DNA of 64,000 bases from Neurospora tetrasperma FGSC 2508 (taxonomy: Eukaryota; Ascomycota; Sordariomycetes; Sordariales; Sordariaceae): positions 1,177,161-1,241,160 of the forward strand of contig NW_009799103.1 of assembly GCF_000213175.1 (NCBI RefSeq). The letters are read 5' to 3'. The position numbers were made by a program, and so were the translations under genes. Within the stretch, counting starts at the first letter, position 1. Each line of letters starts with the position of its first letter. Below the pieces are notes generated by a model that worked only from the letters and a program-made list of their open reading frames with translations, was not told the DNA's origin and did no database searches. Below are positions 55,074-64,000 of this stretch, piece by piece.

Positions 55074-56493
55074 TCAGGTGTCTTCTGTGTCGAACAGAGC
55101 AACAGTCTGGATCGCATTGACATGCTGGTTCACAACCGCCAACTCTTTTTTAGTTGCGGCCAGTGCCACGTTGATCTCCACCAACTCGATATTTGTTGCC
55201 GCCAACTCTTGCTGGGTGGTTGCCAACTCTTGCTTGGTCGCGGCCAATTCAGCACGCACGGCCTTCAGTTGGCTGGTAAACTCGCCCATCCTCTGCAGAC
55301 AAGCGAGCATGAAGTTGCCGCTGCCCTCTTGTTTGGCCTCGAGGAAATTGAGGCGGTTTCCGTGCTTTTCCACAGGGCCCACGTAACGGCCGATCTGGTC
55401 TTGGACAACATTGGCGGTTTCAACCGCGGCCCTGGGGTCCTCGGCAAATGTTTCGAGTTTTCTCTCAAAACGATGCAGGACGTTGGCTTGCTTCTTGATG
55501 ATGATGGCCTGGCCGTTGAGGGTGGTAGCCTGGTTTTGCAAAGTGATTGCTTGGTCGTCGACCTTGGCGGCGAGGGCGTTGTTCTTGAGGATTGCGTTGA
55601 TATCAAATTCCTGCATTGCAGGAACCAGCTGGTCCTGAAGTGCCTATAGAGGAAGAGAAAAAAAGTCCAGTCAGCATGATGGAACACAAACTGAGTAGAC
55701 CCAAGAAAAAATCAGAATCTGTCTAGCTGTAATACTGCATCACCAGACCGGTCTACGAAAGGTACCCCCACCGCGAGGCAGAATCCACAAACGCGACCTA
55801 CTGAGCGCCATTTCAGCCGCAAGACAAGCTCCCCAGCCCGGCAATACGCTGACCAAGCGCATGCCGCCGGCCAGCACATATGTGAGCCTGGTGATGCGCC
55901 GTAAGATAACTCTGGGTTCAGATGACAACATGAAAAGTTGTAGAGCTGGAGCCACGTGACGCTCGGACGGACGACCGTATCCGTGGAACTGCCCCATAGG
56001 ACGCGGCCCCCCAGGAGAAACTCCTTTTGCATTTTGAGAACTGGCTCCCCCGCGAACTTGAACCCGGCCTAGGCGCTAAGAGTCCCAGACCGGTGGCGGG
56101 CATGTGGTCGAGTCTCGGTTTTACATTCCCACGGACGACTTGGCAGCATTACACGAGAACGATAGTATGTGACTGAACAGAGACTGGGCTGGACGAGGAT
56201 GGACCTACCTCAGGAGATGAAGCGGCGGCACCGTCGCTGTCCTCGGCAGCCTCGTGCTGAACGGCTTGTAATACATACTTGTCAGTCATTGCCACAAGAA
56301 GTGATGGTGATGTGGAGAAATATGAAGGAGTGCAGACGCAGAGGACGTACGATTAGAGGACCAAGGTGAGAGTGCGAAGTGAAGATGTGATGAGGTGGAG
56401 GCGGTTGATGGTAGAAAAGCGACAACTTACCGGCTCTTCCTTTCTCGCACGCTTGTGCGCGCGTTTGTCGTTGTTGGGGCGACCGCTGACCAT
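55074..56493 (-). CDS. Coiled-coil protein with heptad-like Glu-Leu-Ala repeats
   Basis: Three exons (56493-56431, 56277-56209, 55643-55074) with GT-AG introns, all in phase 0, give 233 residues. The second intron (565 nt) is long for this genome. The N-terminus is very basic (RPNNDKRAHKRARKEEP, a possible nuclear signal), followed by a short acidic exon ending AAASSPE. The remaining residues are almost all helical. The end has a regular seven-residue repeat, ELAATKQ-ELATTQQ-ELAATNI-ELVEINV-ALAATKK-ELAVVNQ, a strong coiled-coil signature. The middle (QNQATTLNGQAIIIKKQANV) also shows Gln/Ala repeats. I do not recognise a family. Exon structure was deduced by eye from splice sites and phase, so the N-terminal part is less sure than the last exon. 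Confidence 0.68.
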
Positions 56494-59117
56494 AATGATC
56501 ACTTGAAGTGGGTGATGCGGGCGGGTGATGCGAGTTATGGGAGTCTGCTGATGCTCTTGCAGAGTAATCAAGTCCTGTCGAACAAACAAGGCGAAGACTT
56601 GAAGCTGTCAGTTCAAGACGACGGTGGAAAAGGAAGAAATAGAGGGTGGAGGGGAGATTTAAGTACTGGACGGAGAGACTGATCCGGGGACCCGCCCTGA
56701 ATAACACCGGCACCTAGCGTGAATGGGAAGGAAGAATAGTTAGCAAGCCAAGAGCTATTGGAGGTTCAGGTTGCAGGAGAATCGTACGTCTCGAGATGGG
56801 ACAAATATGGAAAAGTGGGTCGAAATTGTGGTGTTTGCTTGCGAGTCGAGGACAGGCGTTGGCACTTCAGTCACTGCCCGGTTGCATCGCGGGGCTCCCG
56901 CAAAAGATACATCGAGAACAGCCAGATGGAGACACGCACACTGGCTCAATCACGCCTTTGTGGTAGAGACAAACCGCACAGCCTGAGTGTCCTGTAGACA
57001 TGGTACGGTTGGGAACTGACCGCAAATTGACCACTGGGCTAGAGCTAGAGAGGGGTATGGAAGTATAGCAGGCACAGTTGACGCAGGGCGGTGAGGGGGC
57101 CGGCAAAGGACGTGAGAGATGGGATGAAAACTAAGTCGAGGCACTTTGTAGAACGGTCAATGTTGACTCTGGACCTATCCAAAAGTATCACACCGGCTGC
57201 CAGGTGACGACAACCACCCCGCTTAGCCACCGGGAAAGAGAAGGAGTGAAGTCTCTGCAGGTCCAGAACAAGTCCAGGTTGCTAGAGGTAGGTAGGTATG
57301 ATAAAATATGATGCTGACGTTCTCGCCAGGGAAGGCCCACCTATGAAGCTATGAAGAATTGAATAGGACCACACGAGCCGCAAGCTGTGTCTCTTGTTAG
57401 TAAGGGACTTGAGCTGATGCCTGTCCTGGAAGCCAAGCTTTCGGCTTGAGGGCATATGCGCCCGTGTTGACTTTGATGTATGCCTTCTTCTGTTCCACGT
57501 CATAATGGCAAGATAACGCATCAAGGTTCCATCTGCGGCAACCACTGGACATAGCAGCCCTTGCCGCTTTCAGGTTGTGCGAGACTCCAAGTTGATGGAC
57601 CCATTGGACAAAGAGTATAATTTCCAAGAGACAGCTGGATGTGTCGGCGGCACTAGTCTTGTATCAGGGTAACCGGTCATATATCTCTTCTGCTGTCTCC
57701 CACGATCCGCTCTTGTCCTCAGAGAAAGTACAGCCATTGGGGTGTGGGAACAAACCCGTAAATCCACCACCGCCCATAATGCCACGCTATAAACAGACAG
57801 CGATCGCGTACGGCGTGGGCTCTGGCGCGACTCCGCTGGCAACCCTCACAGCGGGCCTCTTTCGAATCGGATGTAGCTCAATTCCTTGAGCACACGGACG
57901 ACAGCGATGCCGAGAGCCATCTTCAACTAGAGAAGGATTTGAAGCGGGGTGTCTCTTTCGCTCCTGATACAGCAAAATCACTCGACTAAGTGGACGAGAG
58001 CGATATCGAGAGCCATCCCGAGGAGCCGAGGGATTGGGGTAGAGGAGCAAGTCGGACACTGCCACTTGTCTTTTCCATCGTCCTTTACCCATACCCTATG
58101 GTGAGCCATCCTGACCCTGGAGCTTGAGTTGACCGTATATTGGAGGTAATAACCGCATCGTTCAAGAGATGGAGGTGTTGCGGTGTTGCGGACGGCTTCT
58201 GAGCTTCGCCTGAGGCAGCACCAGGATACGCGTGACTACTGAACCGTAAAGTGATCGGCAGATAAGAGAAACAACATAGTTTTGTCAAGCAGATGAATAG
58301 TTGAGTAAACCATTAGATAGCGAAATCAAAAAGAGAAGGAAACAACATTGTGGTTGGCAAGTTGCATGATAGTAACCATCGAGTCTCGGACATGTATTGA
58401 TGAAGTGACGTTGAAATGCTGTCACTTGACTCTGCACGTGATGGTGGGGTTGGTGGGGCCTACTTCCAGAGATTTGAGGAGGAGACAAGCGCAAGGTAAA
58501 ATGGATGCTCATCAGTAGTGGAAGTGTGATGGGTGTGGTTAGAGGTTTTGGAGCAGGACAAACAAACTCACTGCCTGCCGTAATGAACTGATGAGAAACA
58601 GATGAGAAAGAGACATTGGAATGGAAGTGAAGGGAATGAATCTAATAGGAAGTGGAAGTGGAATTGTTTCCACCTTAAATGGGAGCTTGGACCAGCCCGG
58701 CTTGGGGGTCCATGCAGTCAACGGAGGAATCCATGGAGTTCAGCTGCCGTGTCCGCAGAATGGCTTGCTGCCCCGCCTACTGCCCGCTGCTAGGTGGGTA
58801 GGTACATACAGTAGGTAGGTATTCTAGGTGCCCCTGCCTGCTGCGTGTCACCCACTGATGGATGGAACCTCGGTGGAAGTCCCTCTGTTGGACAGCACAG
58901 CACCTCCTTACCTCACTCAGTCCCGTCGATATTTTTCTGGAGCTCAGCGCGAAAGGACCCACGCCCGACCCGATTGCATTGCACGAGCCTCACAACATCA
59001 CAAATCGACCCTTTTCTCCCATCCACCCACCGCCCATCTCTCCCGCTTTGTGCCCTTGTTCCTGAAGCTCCGTCTCTGCTTGGCCGTTACTATTCCGAGC
59101 TTTAATTCCAACCCAAC
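56494..59117. other. Long intergenic region between the coiled-coil gene and cct7
   Basis: No gene is recognised in 2.6 kb. It holds an imperfect tandem duplication (57851-58017) and TAGGTAGG tracts at 57286-57299 and 58791-58821. Promoter and leader of cct7 should lie in the last 400 bases. Short open frames lack motifs. Confidence 0.5.
57851..58017. repeat. Imperfect tandem duplication, about 71-74-bp homologous units 93-96 bp apart
   Basis: Units at 57851-57921 and 57944-58017 both begin GCGGG..., share a CTCTTTCG block and end in GGACGA(C/G)AGCGAT...CGAGAGCCATC. One three-base length difference separates them. In the minus-strand frame both units read DGSR(Y/H)R(S/C)RP and RKRPA/RKRHPA. 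Confidence 0.65.
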
Positions 59118-60980
59118 ATGTCTTTCGGAGGCCAAACACCGACCATCATTGTCCTGAAAGAGGGTCAGTCAGCCAGCCCCTCCATGGTCCCCTCCTCGGT
59201 CCTGCCCTCTCCTTTGCCCCCTTTTTCCCCAGGTATTGATCACAAACTGACACCACGGCCTCTGCTCCCGATACAGGCACGGATACCTCGCAGGGCAAGC
59301 CCCAGATCATCTCCAACATCAACGCCTGCCTTGCCGTCCAGGCCACCATCAAGTCGACACTCGGACCCTATGGCGGTGACCTATTAATGGTGGATGCCAA
59401 CGGCAAGCAGACAATCACAAACGATGGCGCCACCGTCATGAAGCTCCTCGACATTGTCCACCCTGCTGCGCGAATCCTCGTCGACATTGCCCGGTCACAA
59501 GATGCCGAAGTTGGTGACGGCACCACCTCGGTCGTCGTGCTTGCTGGCGAGATCCTCAAGGAGGTCAAGGAACATGTCGAACAGGGTGTCAGCTCACAGA
59601 TCATCATCAAGGGCCTCAGGAGGGCCTCCACCATGGCCGTCAACAAGATCAAGGAGATTGCCATCAACACCACCGAGTCCAATCGCCGCGAGACCCTGAG
59701 CAAGCTGGCCGCCACCGCCATGACCAGCAAGCTCATCAAGAGAAACACCGACTTCTTCACAGAGAGTAAGCGATTCTCAATAATCCATGTGTCGCGCAAA
59801 AACGCTACTTCTAGTTTACTGACAGACCCGCCTGCGCGCAGTGGTTGTCGATGCCGTCCTCTCCCTCGACCAAGAAGACCTCAACGAAAAGTTAATAGGC
59901 ATCAAGAAGATCCCCGGCGGCTCCCTGACCGACTCGCTCTTCGTCAACGGTGTCGCCTTCAAAAAGACCTTCTCGTACGCCGGTTTCGAGCAACAGCCCA
60001 AGTCGTTCAAGAATCCCAAGATCTGCTGCCTCAACGTCGAGCTTGAGCTCAAGGCCGAGAAGGACAACGCCGAGGTGCGCGTCGAGCAGGTTTCCGAGTA
60101 CCAGGCCATTGTCGACGCCGAGTGGCAAATTATCTACAAGAAGCTCGAGGCCGTGTACGCGACAGGCGCCAAGGTGGTGTTGTCCAAGCTGCCCATCGGC
60201 GATTTGGCCACCCAGTACTTTGCCGACCGCGACATCTTCTGCGCCGGCCGTGTCACCTCGGAGGATATGGAGCGCGTCGTCCAGGCCACCGGCGCCACCG
60301 TCCAGAGCACCTGCTCCGACATCCTGCCCGAGCACCTGGGCACCTGCGGCACCTTTGAGGAGCGCCAGATCGGCGGCGAGCGCTTCAACTTCTTCGAGGA
60401 CTGCCCGTCGGCCAAGACGTGCACGCTCGTCCTGCGCGGCGGCGCCGAGCAGTTCATCGCCGAGGTTGAGCGCTCCCTGCACGACGCCATCATGATCGTC
60501 AAGCGCGCCATTCGCAACAAGACCATTGTCGGTGGTGGCGGTGCCGTCGAGATGGAGGTTTCCGCCTACCTGCACCGCTTCGCCGATCGCGACGTTGCCC
60601 ACAAGCAGCAGGCCATCATCAAGTCCTTCGCCAAGGCCCTGGAGATCATTCCCCGTCAGCTCTGCGACAACGCCGGCTTTGACGCCACCGACATTCTCAA
60701 CAAGCTCCGCGTCGAGCACCGCAAGGGCAACACGTGGGCTGGTGTCGACTTTACGAACGAGGGCGTCTGCGACATGATGGAGCGTTTCGTCTGGGAGCCT
60801 GCGCTCATCAAGATCAACGCCCTCCAGGCGGCCACGGAGGCCGCTTGCCTGATTCTCGGTGTGGATGAGACTATCAGGAACGAGGAGAGCCAGGCGCCAC
60901 AGGCTCCTGGCCAGAAACTGCCGCCCGGTGCGGCCCAGAGGGCTTTGCGGGGAAGAGGCCGTGGCATGCCTAGGCGGTAG
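59118..60980 (+). CDS. cct7: CCT/TRiC chaperonin subunit eta
   Basis: The second CCT subunit in this window. Three exons (59118-59163, 59277-59765, 59842-60980) with introns of 113 and 76 nt give 557 residues; phases agree. The splice yields [25 protein letters not shown], the eta-type opening, and [20 protein letters not shown]. Chaperonin marks are [51 protein letters not shown], the apical domain [22 protein letters not shown], and [16 protein letters not shown] with [17 protein letters not shown] near the C-terminus. The tail ends in a Gly/Arg-rich [13 protein letters not shown], common in fungal eta subunits. Confidence 0.96.
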
Positions 60981-61491
60981 ATGGGGGCGGACAAAAGAGA
61001 AGTCATGTCAAGTTAAAGATGATAACAAAACGTAATTTAGATGGCATAGTGTGGGAATATACCTGTACGAAGATTCTGTCAAGCTGTTTTTGGGCATTTG
61101 TCGGCGGTTGGCTGATTCAGGTGACATGATGGGCCCGCTGCCCGGTGCTGACCATGGGCTATTCTAGTGCATTTCTCTGCCTCCGTCCCTCTTCGGTGAT
61201 TCGTAAGGTTGTGATCAATGTCAAAAGTCTTGGCAAAGGTGTTTCGAAAAACAAAGCTGTTCTGTATGTAGGTACTCTACACTATTGATGCGTTTTTCGT
61301 GTATACCCCTTGAAACCCTTGGAGAATCCCGCCTCCCACATCAAAATCAACGCTGGCAGCGAGCGAGAGTCTGCGCAACGATGTTCCAAAAACATAACAC
61401 AACACGACCCCCTCCCCCCTCTTCTATGTACTCTATTGACCAGTGTATTCGTGTATCTTACATGCCTCTTGCAATTCTTCCAGCCGTTCTT
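60981..61491. other. Convergent intergenic region between cct7 and the His/Gln-rich gene
   Basis: It should hold both 3' UTRs. No gene seen; a last exon of the minus-strand gene could lie here if the GTGAGT noted in that gene is used as a donor. Confidence 0.4.
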
Positions 61492-64000
61492 CTATCTTTG
61501 TTCGTTGTTGTTCTCGATATTAATGTCATCAGAAAGCAAGTGACTCACATCCATCTTGCCACTTCCATTTACACTCCCACTCCCACTTCCATTCGCACTC
61601 CCACTACCTCCAGTTCCTCCAGTCCCTGTTGCCGTTGTCGTTATCGTTGTTGTTGTTGTCGTCGTCGTCTTCGCCTCTGCTGCAGAACCATTACCTACAC
61701 TTCCACTCATTTCCTTCTCCTCTCCAGCTACTACTGGTTCGGGATTCGGTGCCGTCGCCGCCGTCGGTGGAGTAGTAGGTGATTCTGTTTCTGTCGCCGC
61801 TTTCCCAGTAGGAGTTGCTGCGCCAATTTCTGTGCCTGTCGTGTCCATCACATCTGGATCTGGATTGTTGGGCCCTCCTGGATCAGGGTGAGCAGCAGCA
61901 GCTGCTGCACCAGAGCCAGAAGCAGCACTGGAACTGGAACTGGAACCAACACCACTGGAACCACTACGATTCCCCAGAGCAGGATGATCCATATCAGCGC
62001 GGTTGTTGGTGGCGGCTGCAGAAAAATCTTGCCAATAGTGCTGCTCATCTCGGTCCCAACTTTGGTGGTCTTCCTGGTCCTGGTCCTGATCCTGATCGCG
62101 TTCCTCCTCCTCCTCCTCCTCCTCCTCTCCCATAGCCACGTCATTTTCGGCACAAGCCAGGTTTAGGCTTGAACGTACGCCATCCTCCTCCTCGTTCAAA
62201 CCCATCTCGATATCATTATCATCGCGTTCTGGCGTTGCCATTGCCCCTGGTGGGGATACCGGCGAGGTTGGTTCTTCTCCTCCTGCAGCGTTCACACCTG
62301 CGAAAGCGGGCTCTTCATCCTTTGCAGCTCTGACTTGCTCCCGGTGATCATGTTGGTGATGTTCCAGATCCGCAGTCCCATCCAAGCGTGGGTCTAGGCT
62401 CGGGTCGGTGGTGTTGTTCCTTGTAGTTGTAGAAGAAGTATTACCTCTAATTGGATTCGTCTTTGCCGTGCTTTCTGTCACCGCCGCCGCCGCCGCCGCT
62501 TCTATACCACCATGGCGGTTCCGGTTGTTGCTATTGATGCTTGTGAAATGTGAGCCCGGTGCGGTGTCCATGCCCATGTCCACATCACCTCCACCGCCAC
62601 CGCGAGCGCTGGCACCCGACTGTTGTTCTCTTCCACTTTCCCAAACTGACGTGAGTCCTCGTGGTGACCTTACTGCAGCGGCCTTCTGGTACTCATCCTG
62701 ACCTTCGCCCTCCCCATCCTCGCTACTGGTTTCAACCAACATGTCCAAATCCTTATCAGCCATGTCTGCTTGATCATCCGCGTCCACCATTCCCTCTTCG
62801 TCCATGCGGGGATCTCTTCTCTCCATCTCCGAGCTCCCTCCATCACCATGCAAGCTTGCCCTCTCACCGCCTTGTCCACTATCGCCACTACCACCGCCTC
62901 TTAGCCTCCCCATGGGATCTTCCTTCCCACCATCAGACCTATTCCCAGAATGCTCATGATTTTGATCATACTGCTCAACACGTCCATCATGACCAACACG
63001 CCCATGGCGATGATGACGTTGATGATGATGATCCTGCTGCTGCATATGATGAATCCCACCACTACCATCCATGAACCCGCCCCCGCCACTCCCACTCCCC
63101 GACGCCAACCCATCACCCATCCCGATACCAACAGCCTCGGTACCCGCCACAGTTAACAAGGCTTGGAACGTATCCGAATCAGTATCGGGTTCGGCAGCAG
63201 AAGAGGTGCCTCTGTGCTTGTGGTGCTGCTGCTGCTGCTGCTGGTGGTGGTGGTGATGGGGTTGGTGAGGCTGATGGTGCTGATGCGGCGCGTACTGGTA
63301 TTGATACTGCTGCTGATGGCGGGCATCGTGCTGCGTAATGTGATTATGGGCGCCTGTGGGAAGAGATCTCGTCGCTTCGGGGGTGTAATGTTGAGCGCCA
63401 TCGGACGGGTGAGCGTTGTGAGCTGTCGAGGTATGAAGTTGAGATGGTTGGATTTGATGTGGTTGGCTGTATAACGGGGCATGCACCTGTGTAGGCGGAT
63501 GGAGAGGAGGTCGATGGTGGAATGGGTTTGGATGATGCTGAGGCTGGTGATGCTGGGTATAGTCTCGCTCGTTATGGACTTGCCCATGGTCGCCCAGGGA
63601 ATGATGATTGGCTGCGGTCATTCGCGTAGAAGATGGTCCTGGTTGGCTTATCATTTGTGGATCGATGATGGGGGGTAAGGAGACGTGTGGATGATGAGGC
63701 TGGTGGTGATGAGAGGATGCCACTACAGAGTGATGTTGCGGTTCATGATGCGGGTGGGAAGGATAAGGAGGTGGATAGTGATGGTGGTGATGCGGAGGAG
63801 GGGAAGGATGGTGTGGTAGCATTGGGCTCTCATGCGCCTGTGTGTGATGAGTAAAAGGGTTTTGCTGAACGGTGGCGAGGTTTGTTGTATCAGGGGTTAC
63901 TTGCATAGGAGGACCGGGGGAAGGGGAAGTCAAGATGGAGATTTGGTGACCGCTGGCATCAGTAAAATGCGGATGGCTTTGGTTATAGTGATGCGATGAG
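61492..64000 (-). CDS. Very His/Gln/Pro-rich disordered protein (5' partial)
   Basis: The minus-strand frame is open from the right edge, so the N-terminus lies outside; about 835 codons are here. It is dominated by His, Gln, Pro, Gly, Ser and Asp/Glu (HHHHHYPPPYPSHPHHEP, HQPHQPHHHHHQQQQQQHH, GSGSGSGGGG), with a short more ordered segment TDSDTFQALLTVAGTEAVGIGMGDG and acidic blocks. The C-terminus is Thr-rich, then KMDVSHLLSDDINIENNNEQR and a stop at 61492. A GTGAGT inside KMD-VSH could be an intron donor, so the end may differ. Poly-His/Gln proteins of this kind are often transcription regulators in fungi; I recognise no DNA-binding domain in the visible part. Confidence 0.68.
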   Translation of the reverse strand, partial: SSHHYNQSHPHFTDASGHQISILTSPSPGPPMQVTPDTTNLATVQQNPFTHHTQAHESPMLPHHPSPPPHHHHHYPPPYPSHPHHEPQHHSVVASSHHHQPHHPHVSLPPIIDPQMISQPGPSSTRMTAANHHSLGDHGQVHNERDYTQHHQPQHHPNPFHHRPPLHPPTQVHAPLYSQPHQIQPSQLHTSTAHNAHPSDGAQHYTPEATRSLPTGAHNHITQHDARHQQQYQYQYAPHQHHQPHQPHHHHHQQQQQQHHKHRGTSSAAEPDTDSDTFQALLTVAGTEAVGIGMGDGLASGSGSGGGGFMDGSGGIHHMQQQDHHHQRHHRHGRVGHDGRVEQYDQNHEHSGNRSDGGKEDPMGRLRGGGSGDSGQGGERASLHGDGGSSEMERRDPRMDEEGMVDADDQADMADKDLDMLVETSSEDGEGEGQDEYQKAAAVRSPRGLTSVWESGREQQSGASARGGGGGDVDMGMDTAPGSHFTSINSNNRNRHGGIEAAAAAAVTESTAKTNPIRGNTSSTTTRNNTTDPSLDPRLDGTADLEHHQHDHREQVRAAKDEEPAFAGVNAAGGEEPTSPVSPPGAMATPERDDNDIEMGLNEEEDGVRSSLNLACAENDVAMGEEEEEEEEERDQDQDQDQEDHQSWDRDEQHYWQDFSAAATNNRADMDHPALGNRSGSSGVGSSSSSSAASGSGAAAAAAHPDPGGPNNPDPDVMDTTGTEIGAATPTGKAATETESPTTPPTAATAPNPEPVVAGEEKEMSGSVGNGSAAEAKTTTTTTTTITTTATGTGGTGGSGSANGSGSGSVNGSGKMDVSHLLSDDINIENNNEQR

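Noticed and set aside
56030-56110. tRNA-like segment (CTCTTA loop-like and GGGTTCAAGTTC) on the minus strand inside the coiled-coil gene's long intron
   Set aside because: Acceptor and T stems do not pair and the anticodon loop has the wrong size, so it is not called as a tRNA; at most a decayed one.

Overview
The window is eukaryotic nuclear DNA from a filamentous ascomycete, most likely one of the Sordariales (Neurospora/Sordaria-like). The signs are genes on both strands with short GT-AG introns (about 47-270 nt, often with CTAAC/CTGAC-type branch sites), CA-rich leaders in front of start codons, dispersed single tRNA genes (one with an intron), and protein families typical of the group. 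An 825-bp run of N (46147-46971) shows it is a draft assembly. I find 25 protein genes (two cut by the window edges, one small gene with an apparent frameshift) and four tRNA genes. I see no LTR pair, reverse transcriptase, integrase, transposase, CRISPR array or secondary-metabolite cluster.

Layout. 1-5 kb: end of a HIRIP3-like acidic chromatin protein and the AP-1 beta adaptin gene. 5.9-13.7 kb: tRNA-Arg, a secreted cysteine-rich protein, a lysosomal-type glycosylasparaginase, a polytopic MATE-like membrane protein and a host protein carrying a Copia-type beta-barrel domain. 16-24 kb: trehalose-phosphate synthase, a small TUDOR-like protein, tRNA-Val, and two ascomycete proteins of unknown function. 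25-32 kb: a small LDPRVDS-type protein with a frame change, VID27, and prenylcysteine oxidase. 32-43 kb is dense housekeeping: CCT zeta, TSR4/PDCD2, eIF3k, DNA ligase I and an aldose 1-epimerase. 44-54 kb is accessory in character: a divergent RNA-3'-phosphate-cyclase-like protein, the assembly gap, acetolactate decarboxylase, tRNA-Asn, a GH30 endo-beta-1,6-galactanase, tRNA-Leu with an intron, and an acyl-CoA synthetase-like enzyme. 55-64 kb: a three-exon coiled-coil protein, CCT eta, and a very His/Gln-rich protein cut by the right edge.

The genes do not form one pathway. Loose themes are protein folding and translation (two CCT subunits, eIF3k, TSR4), membrane traffic (AP-1 beta, VID27) and turnover of modified proteins (glycosylasparaginase, prenylcysteine oxidase).

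The most unusual signal is a pure (CAA)77 tract in the leader of the acyl-CoA synthetase-like gene. It lies inside an upstream ORF that would encode 77 consecutive glutamines, and that ORF stops at an ATGA overlap with the enzyme's start codon. Other points worth a look are the Copia-barrel host protein with an internal 78-bp duplication, very short coding exons in vid27 and cct6, a roughly 75-residue insertion in the catalytic core of DNA ligase I, the divergent cyclase-like protein, and a one-base frame change at a C run in a small conserved-looking protein.
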